Below are positions 8,218-15,740 of a stretch of 64,000 nt of DNA, in pieces. The DNA is taken from contig DASPIK010000068.1 of the NCBI GenBank assembly GCA_035629075.1, positions 33,072 to 97,071 of the forward strand. Reading direction: 5' to 3'. Every line of letters begins with the position of its first letter. Position 1 is the stretch's first letter. The DNA comes from JAEZPW01 sp035629075. GTDB lineage: Bacteria > Acidobacteriota > Terriglobia > Terriglobales > Acidobacteriaceae. The notes beneath the pieces were generated by a model, which saw nothing but the letters and a program-made list of their open reading frames with translations, was not told where the DNA came from and ran no database searches. A program made the translations under genes and the position numbers.

Positions 8218-9552
8218 TTACATGCCGAACCCGGGGATACGCCTTTTGATGTGATCCTGAATCCAGTGGGGATCCCAAAAGGCTTTCGGGTCGATCTGCA
8301 CCCCGTCCAGTTGCATAGTGAAGTGGATGTGGTCCCCTCCGGCCATGCCCGTCATTCCGCTCAGGCCCATTGTCTGGCCGCGCTTTACCGTGTCGCCTTC
8401 CTTGACATGTATCTCGCTCAGATGGCCATAGATGGTCTGCAGTCCATAGCCGTGGTCGACAACGATACAGTTTCCGTAAATGCCGAGCGGCGCTGCGAAA
8501 ACAACGCGCCCATCGTTCGAAGCGAGAACGCCCATGCGCTGCGTGCCGGCGAGATCGTAACCTGTGTGGACCTGCTCGTCGATCTGTTTACCCTGATACA
8601 TGTACTTCCGCTGGTCCGCAAACGACGCTTCCGTTGAACCGGCCTGACGCAGGAAGGGTTGCGACCACAGGAACCGGTCGACCGTTTTTAGCCGAAGGTC
8701 GCTCAGCGTCTGATTGTTCTCCTTGCGCATTTCGCTGTTGATCCGAATGAATCGCGTTACCAGGTCACCAGAACCGTTGGGATCAAGTTCGCCGACCACC
8801 TTCTGCATGAATCGATCATCGAGCTGTAACGGGTGGATCGTGTAACGTGGCTGTTCCTTCTTCGGGAATTGCACAACGAGCGGCGTGGTCACCTCATTGC
8901 CCGCACCATTCGCCGCGTACAGAAGTGGCATCGCGTCGGCGGGAGTGTTCCATGCAAACGCGAATAAAGAGAACATCCCGGGCTGCCCGTTGGGCATGGG
9001 CCATGCGCGGAAGGTCTGGTTTCCGACGCGAACGCCAGCATCCGTAAACTTCCCGCTGACCTGGAATCTTGTCACCTCCGCCATTCCGCGATACAGGTAG
9101 TGCGTTTCCGGGTCGGCACTGATGGTAGGAGGATTCGTGAAGACATTTAATTCCCGCTTCCACTCGGTACTCCTGTGCAGGAAGCCTTTGGCCGTCGCTT
9201 CGACTACGAGCTGCGCGGTGCCGTCCTTAAGCTGCGGCACGGTTTTTACCCCGGCGACAAAATTGTCCGTGAGGTCAGGTTGCGTCCCTGGGTTCGCCGT
9301 CCAGACGGGATACTTCTGGCCATGTTGGAAGAGGTACGCGGAAGCTTTCTCCAGACCATGCTTGGAGGCGATGTGGACGTTGATCCTTGTGGACTGGCCA
9401 ATCGCGGCTGGCGCATCAACAACTTGAATTGTCGGCTTAGGGGAGGTGGAGAACAGGTACACTACGCCGCCTACGGCGCCGATGATGAGCAAAAGCAGTG
9501 CGATCAGTTTTCTCACAATTCGCTGATCATAGCGCCGCGACAGCACGGCCAA
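8218..9552 (-). CDS. M23 family metallopeptidase, membrane-anchored
   Basis: About 444 residues. A transmembrane anchor lies near residues 16-32 (LIALLLLIIGAVGGVVYLF), then an unassigned beta-rich middle, then a C-terminal LytM/peptidase-family-M23 domain. The domain shows HTGYDLAG (zinc His and Asp), then VVFAAPLGIYGNCIVVDHG, QTIYGHLSEIHVKEGD, TVKRGQTMGLSG and the GGDHIHFTMQLDG motif with the second zinc His pair. All metal ligands expected for an active enzyme are present. Such proteins cut peptidoglycan cross-links outside the inner membrane. The start is uncertain: the longest frame opens at TTG (9552), no good Shine-Dalgarno is seen, and a GTG just before the membrane anchor is an alternative. 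Confidence 0.88.
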   Translation of the reverse strand: MAVLSRRYDQRIVRKLIALLLLIIGAVGGVVYLFSTSPKPTIQVVDAPAAIGQSTRINVHIASKHGLEKASAYLFQHGQKYPVWTANPGTQPDLTDNFVAGVKTVPQLKDGTAQLVVEATAKGFLHRSTEWKRELNVFTNPPTISADPETHYLYRGMAEVTRFQVSGKFTDAGVRVGNQTFRAWPMPNGQPGMFSLFAFAWNTPADAMPLLYAANGAGNEVTTPLVVQFPKKEQPRYTIHPLQLDDRFMQKVVGELDPNGSGDLVTRFIRINSEMRKENNQTLSDLRLKTVDRFLWSQPFLRQAGSTEASFADQRKYMYQGKQIDEQVHTGYDLAGTQRMGVLASNDGRVVFAAPLGIYGNCIVVDHGYGLQTIYGHLSEIHVKEGDTVKRGQTMGLSGMTGMAGGDHIHFTMQLDGVQIDPKAFWDPHWIQDHIKRRIPGFGM

Positions 9553-9670
9553 GGTTAGGGATTGGACCGAGTATCCAAAAGGGAATTACTTAGGCGCGAG
9601 TATGTCGCTGTGCTTTCCCTTACGGATCGCCGAGTGTTCTCGGACGCTTGCTCGCAACAGCGCGACCAAG

Positions 9671-10819
9671 CTACACCAACACAGTTTCCATTCGGTGCGC
9701 CTGCACCATGTTGTCGTCTTCCGACCATGCCAGCAGAGTGAAGCGACCGTCCTGCGAAGCTACGAGCGCAATAGCCTGATGCTGATCCTGGGCGAACTGA
9801 GTAGCCGAGAGATGGCGGGTGCCACCAAGCTGTGTAGGGTCAATGATTTCAACCGCGGAATCTTCCACCGGTTCGATGAGCAGAACCTTCTCAACTGCGG
9901 GGGAGTTGCCGCGGCGCCTAATCTTGGCCCCGAATGCGAGGACCCGATAGTCATGCGTGATCACTGTGGCGCCGTCGACTGCTGTCAGCCCAGCGATTGC
10001 TTCGACGCAATCCCGAATGCTTGCCCTCCAAAGGGACCGGTTCTGTTCGGTGCTGCTTGTTCTCATCAGTTCTGCAAGTTGTGTAAATGGCGGGTCCACA
10101 TTGTACGAGACTGAACGAATAGACTCGCGCCACTCAGTCGAGTCACCAGGCACAAACAGAAGGGTTCCTCCGCGACCGTGTGCGCGCATGGAAATCGCGA
10201 GCCGGGGCAGAATGTTTGTATCCGACCCGGGCTCACCGATGGAAGCGAGTTCCAGGAGTGATCGCAACTGAGCAGTGCGGTTGCGCTGACCATTGCCATG
10301 CACCGCCAAGATCTTGACCTTGTCTCCTTCTAACACGGCAATGTTGCCGAACTTTCCCGAATTCTCGCCCGGGCTATGTTTAAGCACCAACAATCCTGGT
10401 GAAATCACCTCCAGCACAAAACAATATGGAGGCAAGCTGCGAGTAGTTCCCCAGACCACGAGTTCGCGTTGCCCGCCCCAAACTCCGAGATGAATGCCGG
10501 CTCGCTCCACTGCCGGGGCAAGTCGCGCCAAAGCTTCAGGTACGAGAGGAAGAGCGTGGGCGAGAAGCAACGGATGCGCGGATCTCTCCGGCGGCACGAA
10601 TGCCAGAGATATCTTCGGACTGAATCCTTCTTCACGGCGTAGACTTGCCCAAAATGCTGCATCAATGATGGCGGCCATCACCTCATCATCGGGCAAAGGA
10701 GCTGGCTCCTTTACCGAATAACCAGTCGCGGCCAGATGACGAGTGAAGTGAGGCTTGATACTTCTGGCAACCTGTTGCGCCACAGAATAGGCTGGAGCCG
10801 CCATAGACGAAGCGTTCAT
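9671..10819 (-). CDS. Protein with a C-terminal diadenylate-cyclase-like domain (DACNV-DAC type)
   Basis: 382 residues from an ATG at 10819 with a GGAGG Shine-Dalgarno 9 bases upstream. The longer frame up to 10999 lacks one. The last 110 residues match the layout of DisA_N/DAC nucleotide cyclases: LTAVDGATVITHDYRVLAFG (DGA motif at 282-284), a gap, then LGGTRHLSATQFAQ (GTRH at 333-336) and a final strand LVASQDGRFTLLAW. In diadenylate cyclases the second motif is usually RHR, and here it is RHL. The first 270 residues would be the sensor part (DACNV in the Burroughs-Aravind classification, from memory). The predicted role is a nucleotide-second-messenger synthase or a degenerate binding relative. 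Activity is unproven. Confidence 0.6.
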   Translation of the reverse strand: MNASSMAAPAYSVAQQVARSIKPHFTRHLAATGYSVKEPAPLPDDEVMAAIIDAAFWASLRREEGFSPKISLAFVPPERSAHPLLLAHALPLVPEALARLAPAVERAGIHLGVWGGQRELVVWGTTRSLPPYCFVLEVISPGLLVLKHSPGENSGKFGNIAVLEGDKVKILAVHGNGQRNRTAQLRSLLELASIGEPGSDTNILPRLAISMRAHGRGGTLLFVPGDSTEWRESIRSVSYNVDPPFTQLAELMRTSSTEQNRSLWRASIRDCVEAIAGLTAVDGATVITHDYRVLAFGAKIRRRGNSPAVEKVLLIEPVEDSAVEIIDPTQLGGTRHLSATQFAQDQHQAIALVASQDGRFTLLAWSEDDNMVQAHRMETVLV

Positions 10820-10950
10820 CGGGACTGAGCCTCCGCAATACGAATGATTCTTTGATGGCAGGAGATCACAAACCGACTCGGCCCGATTGGTGCTGAGTTC
10901 ATTCGAGAGACGTTCCCCGATCTGGCGAGTCCTTCCGTAAACCGTTGGAT

Positions 10951-11667
10951 TCAGGCGACGCGAGTTGCCGATTGTCCTCCAAGATGAAGCTCGAACCATT
11001 CTCGAGCCAGTCGCGCTACCTGTTCCAGCGCTCCTGATTCTTCGAACAGGTGTGTTGCTCCCGGGACGATCTCAAGCCGCTTTTCGCATTGAAGCTCATC
11101 CAGTGCTTTACGATTCAAAGGGATCACCGGAGTATCGTCGCCGCCAACGATCAGCAATGTCGGAGCCTTCACCTTACGTAGAGTGGCTCCGGCCAAGTCC
11201 GGTCGGCCTCCGCGGGAAACGACGGCGGCCATGTTACCTGGGGATTCGGCAGCAGCCACCAGCGCGGCAGCAGCCCCGGTGCTGGCGCCGAAGTAGCCGA
11301 TCTTGAGTTTCTCCGCCCGTGGCTGCCGGATCAACCAATCAGTCGCACGGACCAAACGCCTGGCCAGAAAAGCGATATCAAATCGCAGCTCAGCGGTTCT
11401 GATGTCCACTGCTTCTTCCTCACGCGTGAAGAGGTCAATGAGCAGCGTTGCCAGTCCGGCCTGATTGAGAAACTGTGCTACGTAACGGTTCCGAGGGCTA
11501 TGCCGGCTACTTCCGCTGCCGTGGGCAAACATTACAACCCCCCGTGAATCCGCCGGAACAGCGAAATCTCCATCGAGCGTCACGCGATCAGCCGGAATCC
11601 GGACCCCGATAACCTGTCCTGGAACCACGTCCGGATATAACTTCTCCGAAGGTCGCTGGTTCTTCAT
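10951..11667 (-). CDS. Alpha/beta hydrolase (dienelactone-hydrolase-like)
   Basis: 238 residues. The oxyanion segment is VVMFAHGSGSSRHSPRN. The nucleophile elbow is GYFGASTGAAAAL (Ser in G-x-S-x-G). The acid lies in LLIVGGDDTPVIPLN and the catalytic His in EIVPGATHLFEE. This pattern and length fit the dienelactone-hydrolase-like branch often found beside or fused to phosphoribosyltransferases. There is no signal peptide, so it is cytoplasmic. The substrate is unknown. It lies upstream of the DAC-like gene on the same strand with a 131-base gap, so the two may be co-transcribed. Confidence 0.82.
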   Translation of the reverse strand: MKNQRPSEKLYPDVVPGQVIGVRIPADRVTLDGDFAVPADSRGVVMFAHGSGSSRHSPRNRYVAQFLNQAGLATLLIDLFTREEEAVDIRTAELRFDIAFLARRLVRATDWLIRQPRAEKLKIGYFGASTGAAAALVAAAESPGNMAAVVSRGGRPDLAGATLRKVKAPTLLIVGGDDTPVIPLNRKALDELQCEKRLEIVPGATHLFEESGALEQVARLAREWFELHLGGQSATRVA

Positions 11668-11713
11668 CTATTGCTCCGATCATCACACTGAGCAACAAGT
11701 CACGGCCTAACTG

Positions 11714-11950
11714 TTGATGGCATATTATTCGCATAGGTCGCCAAATGGCCTCGATGGGGTTGCCACAGCCCCAGCTGCAGGAGGCACACGTTCGCAAATC
11801 AGGACGTCGTACAACCCACCCGGCGGCTCGCTCGGGCACGTGCTGGCCAGCATCTTGGGCAAACCACCCGAAACAGCGATAGACGAGGATCTGACCCGCA
11901 TGAATCGCTACGGGAAATCGGCAAAACGCGAGCTCATGGCGAGCGAGTGA
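11714..11950 (+). pseudogene. Remnant of an SRPBCC/polyketide-cyclase-like gene (C-terminal end)
   Basis: The frame contains TSYNPPGGSLGHVLASILGK and PPETAIDEDLTRMNR. These closely resemble the C-terminal signature of SRPBCC 'cyclase/dehydrase' proteins (NPPGG..G, then a D/E-rich helix with EDL.R). The N-terminal two thirds of such a domain cannot be found upstream, where the hydrolase gene of the opposite strand begins almost at once. The remainder has no ribosome binding site. It is read as a truncated leftover. The similarity is by eye. Confidence 0.5.
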
Positions 11951-12035
11951 CTCGTGAGCAGATCGGAGCAGGAGGGGCTTTGGACGTAGCTACAAACCAG
12001 TTGTCACAGAACGCCCGCTCGGCAATCTCACCTCG

Positions 12036-12133
12036 AGGAGGTATCGGCGACGGCAACGATCGGGCACTACCACGTGATCATTATCGGCACGCACGCGGGG
12101 CGCGGCTTACCCGGACCGTCGCAAGTCAGGTGA
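12036..12133 (+). pseudogene. Decayed 5' end of a probable GMC-type oxidoreductase gene
   Basis: A good Shine-Dalgarno (AGGAGGT, 12036-12042) is followed after 7 bases by ACG where a start ATG would be expected (12050). The frame then reads TATIGHYHVIIIGTHAGRGL before a stop at 12131-12133. That resembles the dinucleotide-binding N-terminus of GMC oxidoreductases (YDVIIIGTGAGGG), with key glycines replaced (GTHAGRG). A ribosome binding site in front of a damaged start and a damaged Rossmann motif suggest a dead gene whose body has been deleted. Confidence is limited because only about 25 codons remain. Confidence 0.35.
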
Positions 12134-12252
12134 ACCCGTGCTCCAGTGACAAGCAATGACGCGGGGCAGAACGTTCGGGGTGAGCCGTGTCGGGACTGAA
12201 TCTGCATCATACTGTGGCAACCGCGTCCAGCGCAGACTAAGCGGTTGCTCCA

Positions 12253-12906
12253 GTGCGTATGTCCGTATTGCCCCAGCACCAGTTCGATTCGAGTGCGGAG
12301 TCCGTGCTCATCCAACGGGTTTGCGACGGCGACAAGGAAGCTTTCTACGAACTGGTCCGGCCCTACGAACGCGCTATCTACCTGGCGGCGAAATCGGTTC
12401 TGGGGAACGAGGCAGACGCAGAGGAAGCGGCGCAAGAGGCGGTGCTGAAGGCGTTCACCCATATCAGAAATTTTCGCGCCGAGAGCAAGTTCAGTACGTG
12501 GCTCATCCAGATCACAATCAACGAAGCCCGCATGAAGCTGCGCAAACAGCATCGGCAACTTTACGATTCGCTGGATGAGCCGACTTCGGATGAGCAGGGC
12601 GACTACTGGCCCAGGGACTACGCCGACTGGCGTGAAATTCCTTCTGAGGCACTGCAACTCAAGCAGTTGCGAGAAGCACTGAATAAGGCCTTGAACTCTC
12701 TGGAGCCGAAATATCGAGAGGTGCTGGTGCTCCGGGACATACAGCAGATGAGCGTTGCGGAAACGGCGACTGTACTCGGACTGAGCGAGGCGAACGTCCG
12801 TACGCGACTACACCGCGCACGGCTGCAGATGCGCGATGCCCTGGCGCCCGGCATCGATGGGGCATGGATCAGGGGGCGCGATTGGGAACGAGTAAGACCA
12901 TGGTAG
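12253..12906 (+). CDS. ECF-type RNA polymerase sigma factor
   Basis: 217 residues from GTG (ATG two codons later is equally possible). Region 2 runs from LIQRVCDGDKEAFYELVRPY through AKSVLGNEADAEEAAQEAVL (region 2.2/2.3) to FRAESKFSTWLIQITINEAR, the strongly conserved W-L-x-x-I-x-x-N-E-A-R block. Region 4 holds LEPKYREVLVLRDIQQMSVA, ETATVLGLSEANVRTRLHRA and RLQMRD, the -35-binding helix-turn-helix. It would direct RNA polymerase to a small regulon. The zinc-finger anti-sigma gene begins 23 bases downstream and the membrane redox genes follow, so these may be part of its regulon. No ECF-type promoter was identified by eye. Confidence 0.93.
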   Translation: MRMSVLPQHQFDSSAESVLIQRVCDGDKEAFYELVRPYERAIYLAAKSVLGNEADAEEAAQEAVLKAFTHIRNFRAESKFSTWLIQITINEARMKLRKQHRQLYDSLDEPTSDEQGDYWPRDYADWREIPSEALQLKQLREALNKALNSLEPKYREVLVLRDIQQMSVAETATVLGLSEANVRTRLHRARLQMRDALAPGIDGAWIRGRDWERVRPW

Positions 12907-12929
12907 TGAAATCCAGCTAGAGCACTGCG

Positions 12930-13160
12930 ATGAAGGTTATAGAGATAAGCTGTATCGAGGTTTGGCGCGAGATCTCCAACTATCTCGATGAAGTCATCAA
13001 CCCCGAGCTGCGTCAGCGCATGGAAGCTCATTTCGACGTGTGTCGCCACTGCAAGGCCATCCTCGATGGCACCGGTAATGTCGTGAAACTCATCGCGGAC
13101 GGTGAGCCCTTCGAAGTCCCCGCCGGATTCAGCGAGCGCCTCTACAGAAAATTGCGCTGA
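12930..13160 (+). CDS. Small zinc-finger (ZAS/zf-HC2) anti-sigma factor
   Basis: 76 residues. It has an N-terminal Cys (MKVIEISCIEVW), a helix with YLDEVINPELRQRMEAHF and the HFDVCRHC segment. This gives the H-x3-C-x2-C arrangement of zinc-binding anti-sigma domains. There is no transmembrane segment, so it is a soluble anti-sigma rather than the membrane-bound type. It follows the ECF sigma gene directly and presumably binds and inhibits it. Zinc-thiol coordination of this type often makes the pair redox-sensitive, which would fit the iron-sulfur and thiol-transport-like genes that follow. The redox role is inference. Confidence 0.85.
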   Translation: MKVIEISCIEVWREISNYLDEVINPELRQRMEAHFDVCRHCKAILDGTGNVVKLIADGEPFEVPAGFSERLYRKLR

Positions 13161-13304
13161 TCACCCCGCCACCGCCCGGCATTTCCATCGGCACATTAAC
13201 GTTGTCCGTGTCTATTCGCAAAGTCATCTCGGCAGTCGTGTAGTCACTTCCGGATGTGAGGCTGGCTATAGACCCCTTCTCTGGTGGGTGCTACAGTTCC
13301 GCCG

Positions 13305-13967
13305 ATGACCGGGTTGGCGATCATTGGCGAGGCTGTGGCGCTTGGACTTGCGTCCGGGCCGGCATGCGTAGCGTCGTGCGGGCCGGTGCTCGTACCCACT
13401 CTTCTGGTTGAACGTTCAGGATGGCGCGCGAACACACTCTGCCTTGGCACCTTCCTCAGCCTGAGGTTCGTGGGATATATGCTGTTCGCCGCGATCGCAA
13501 GTGCTGTCGGTCAGTTAGCGACAGTTTCGGTCTCAACGCGCGCGCTGGTGTTTGGGATCGTACACCTGCTGCTTGCGGTTGCGCTTGTTGTGTACGCTCG
13601 TGCCGCTGGACGCGCCTGTGCAGGGGCGTGCCGCAAACCGCAGTTGGTCAACATCGGCGTTGACCCGCGACGCGCGGTGCCCAACGCGGCACTGCTGGGG
13701 CTGCTCACTGGAGTGAGCCTTTGTCCGCCCTTCGTAGCCGCCGGTTTGCGAGCCGCGCAACTGGGCAGTCTGATCGGCGCCATAGCTTTTTTCGCGGCAT
13801 TCTTCGTTGGGACCTCTTTGTGGTTCATTCCGTTTTGTGGAATAGGTTGGGTTCGTCGTAACGAAGGCATATTGACCGTCGCACGAATGGCCATGGTTCT
13901 CATCGCCTGTTACTACGCGTATGTCGGGTTCGCCCTGCTAATAGGGAGAAGCGTTCATGGGTACTAA
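13305..13967 (+). CDS. TauE/SafE (DsbD/UreH-like) transmembrane protein
   Basis: About 220 residues from the ATG at 13305 (an in-frame GTG at 13284 is possible, and neither has a strong Shine-Dalgarno). Six hydrophobic segments are visible. Cys-containing turns sit at GPACVASCGPVLVPTLL near the N-terminus and at LLTGVSLCPPFVAAGL in the second half. That pseudo-twofold pattern with paired proline-flanked cysteines is typical of CcdA/DsbD-like and UreH-like membrane proteins, which carry reducing equivalents or sulfite-like anions. A third Cys cluster (GRACAGACRK) lies in a middle loop. Its end overlaps the ferredoxin-like gene by 11 bases. A role in moving electrons or thiols for the partner is plausible. 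Confidence 0.75.
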   Translation: MTGLAIIGEAVALGLASGPACVASCGPVLVPTLLVERSGWRANTLCLGTFLSLRFVGYMLFAAIASAVGQLATVSVSTRALVFGIVHLLLAVALVVYARAAGRACAGACRKPQLVNIGVDPRRAVPNAALLGLLTGVSLCPPFVAAGLRAAQLGSLIGAIAFFAAFFVGTSLWFIPFCGIGWVRRNEGILTVARMAMVLIACYYAYVGFALLIGRSVHGY

Positions 13968-15126
13968 AGCACTTGCTGTTGCGAATAAGCATGCAGTGCG
14001 AGGGATCAGCAGATCTCTGCTGCTGACGTTCCCGATGCTGATCTGGGCATTCCTCATGGCCACGCCAGGTTTTCGCCAGGGAAGCACCGCAAACAAGATT
14101 GCAGCCGTAACGACGGCGCTGTTCATGACCACGCTCTTTTTCCTGATGATGCGCCGTTTTGAGACGTATCGCTGGCGCAGGATCTTCTTCGTCTCTTTAG
14201 GTGTGCTGTTCCCGATCGGCTTCATCCACAACGTGTTGGAGATGCGTGGGACGATGGGCATTCCTATCGAGGAGATGATCGCCGGACGCACGCCATTCTG
14301 CTTCCTGCCGATCCCCATGCTCATCCTGCCGGCGGCGCTGTATAAGACTGTCGCGTTTCCCGGATCGATCCTGCCGAACGGCGGCATGTCTGGTGCTGGA
14401 ATAGCTGCCATGGTAGGTCTCTGGCTGGCACTAACCATCGTGATTGGTAAGGGTTGGTGCAGTTACGCCTGCTTCTTTGGAGGTATTGAGGAGGGAATGG
14501 CGGCAATCCCGAAGAAAGCTAAACTGCGCAACATTGACGGGCGCTGGCGGTATGGACCGTGGGCCGTGCTCCTTTCGATGGTGCTTCTCAGCTTGGCGGT
14601 ATTCGACTCGGTGTATTGCATGTGGCTCTGTCCATTCAAAGCTGTTTCGGAGTATGTGGCTGCGCGCAACACCATTGGCATGGTGCAGAACGGAATCTTC
14701 GTCGTGTTGTTCGCCGCGCTGGTGCTGGTTCTGCCGGTACTCACGAAGAAGCGCACGCAATGCGCGTTCTTCTGCCCCTTTGGCGCGTTCCAGTCGTTGT
14801 TCAATAAAGTGAACATCTTCAGCCTTAAGATCGAGCAATCGAAATGTACGCCGTGCAACCTTTGCCAGAATGCATGCCCTACGATGGCACTCACCAAGGA
14901 GTCGATTGCCGAGGGCAACGCGCTGATGAGTTGCATGAAGTGCGGCGCGTGCGTAGATGCATGTCCGCGCGATGCCGTCTCGTTCCACATCCGGGGCACG
15001 GAAGTGGGTACGAAGCCGGAGCGCGCTCGGTTAATGTTCCTCTACGCGACATGGGCAATGGCGGTGATGTTCGGCGGCAGCATCATTGCACAGGGCCTCG
15101 CCACCATTCTGCACGTTTTCGTATAG
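13957..15126 (+). CDS. Membrane-bound 4Fe-4S protein of the NapH/NosR/MauN type
   Basis: 389 residues with about six transmembrane helices. Two membrane-embedded Cys motifs characteristic of NapH/NosR-like polyferredoxins are present: GWCSYACFFGGIEEG and a WLCPFKA...CAFFCPFGAFQS pair. A C-terminal cytoplasmic ferredoxin domain has two 4Fe-4S motifs, CTPCNLCQNACP and CMKCGACVDACP. Relatives pass electrons from the quinol pool to periplasmic enzymes or maturation systems (NapH for nitrate reductase, NosR for N2O reductase, MauN for methylamine dehydrogenase). No such terminal enzyme lies in the window, so its partner is unknown. It overlaps the previous gene and is followed after 10 bases by the next, so the three form one unit. 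Confidence 0.85.
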   Translation: MGTKALAVANKHAVRGISRSLLLTFPMLIWAFLMATPGFRQGSTANKIAAVTTALFMTTLFFLMMRRFETYRWRRIFFVSLGVLFPIGFIHNVLEMRGTMGIPIEEMIAGRTPFCFLPIPMLILPAALYKTVAFPGSILPNGGMSGAGIAAMVGLWLALTIVIGKGWCSYACFFGGIEEGMAAIPKKAKLRNIDGRWRYGPWAVLLSMVLLSLAVFDSVYCMWLCPFKAVSEYVAARNTIGMVQNGIFVVLFAALVLVLPVLTKKRTQCAFFCPFGAFQSLFNKVNIFSLKIEQSKCTPCNLCQNACPTMALTKESIAEGNALMSCMKCGACVDACPRDAVSFHIRGTEVGTKPERARLMFLYATWAMAVMFGGSIIAQGLATILHVFV

Positions 15127-15136
15127 GAGCGATCCG

Positions 15137-15631
15137 ATGAAGAGACTGAAGGCGATTGTTGGATACACGGCTGCCGTCGCAACGGTCTTACTGGCTGTTC
15201 TCGTGCCTTTCGTGCTCATAGGCCGCTTCAGTCAAGTTTTCGCGAGCCTTGGGCTGCATGTAGATGAAATGTACAGCGGTGGTCCGAGGGTGCGCAGCAT
15301 ACCCAGGGCCGGCTACACCATTGATGTTCATCGGCAGGTTGACCCGCACCTACTACAAAGTGAAACGTCATTCGTGCAGCTGGATTGGCGTCCCGTGGCC
15401 ACACTACCGGCGCGAGTAGATGAGGTTGTCGACATCGACGGCGATAATCAGCCGGATGTGCACGTTACATTCGACGCTCCCCGCGACCCCAAAGCCAAGT
15501 TGAAGGCCGCTATCGTCGCGCTGAACCCAAAGTATGTGAGCATGCGCAATCTCGGCGTAGAACGCCGCTCTGCGCTCATCGTGCGCGTGGACGACGCGAT
15601 TCTGGTGAGGGTGCCACTGGCGGCGGAGTGA
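15137..15631 (+). CDS. Membrane-anchored protein with a calcium-loop-like motif, unknown function
   Basis: 164 residues from ATG at 15137, which has an AGGAGC ribosome binding site. The longer frame starting at 15086 overlaps the ferredoxin gene without need. One N-terminal transmembrane anchor (AIVGYTAAVATVLLAVLVPF) is followed by an exported domain. The domain contains VVDIDGDNQPDVHVTFD, a D-x-D-G-D-x3-D sequence like the calcium loops of EF-hand, dockerin and FG-GAP proteins. No family was recognised. It is the last gene of the TauE/NapH set and probably acts outside the inner membrane with them. Confidence 0.7.
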   Translation: MKRLKAIVGYTAAVATVLLAVLVPFVLIGRFSQVFASLGLHVDEMYSGGPRVRSIPRAGYTIDVHRQVDPHLLQSETSFVQLDWRPVATLPARVDEVVDIDGDNQPDVHVTFDAPRDPKAKLKAAIVALNPKYVSMRNLGVERRSALIVRVDDAILVRVPLAAE

Positions 15632-15740
15632 CCAACTCCGGCCAACAGAAATTTCCTGAGCCCCGGCACTCTCGCCCCGCTTCGAGAACCAAGACGCCCA
15701 GTTCCTGCGGGTGCCGCACTGTCGTGCTACGATGACGTAA

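Noticed and set aside
10820..10999. Extra 60 residues at the start of the DAC-like protein
   Set aside because: No homology-like sequence, and an internal ATG with GGAGG at the right distance is the better start.
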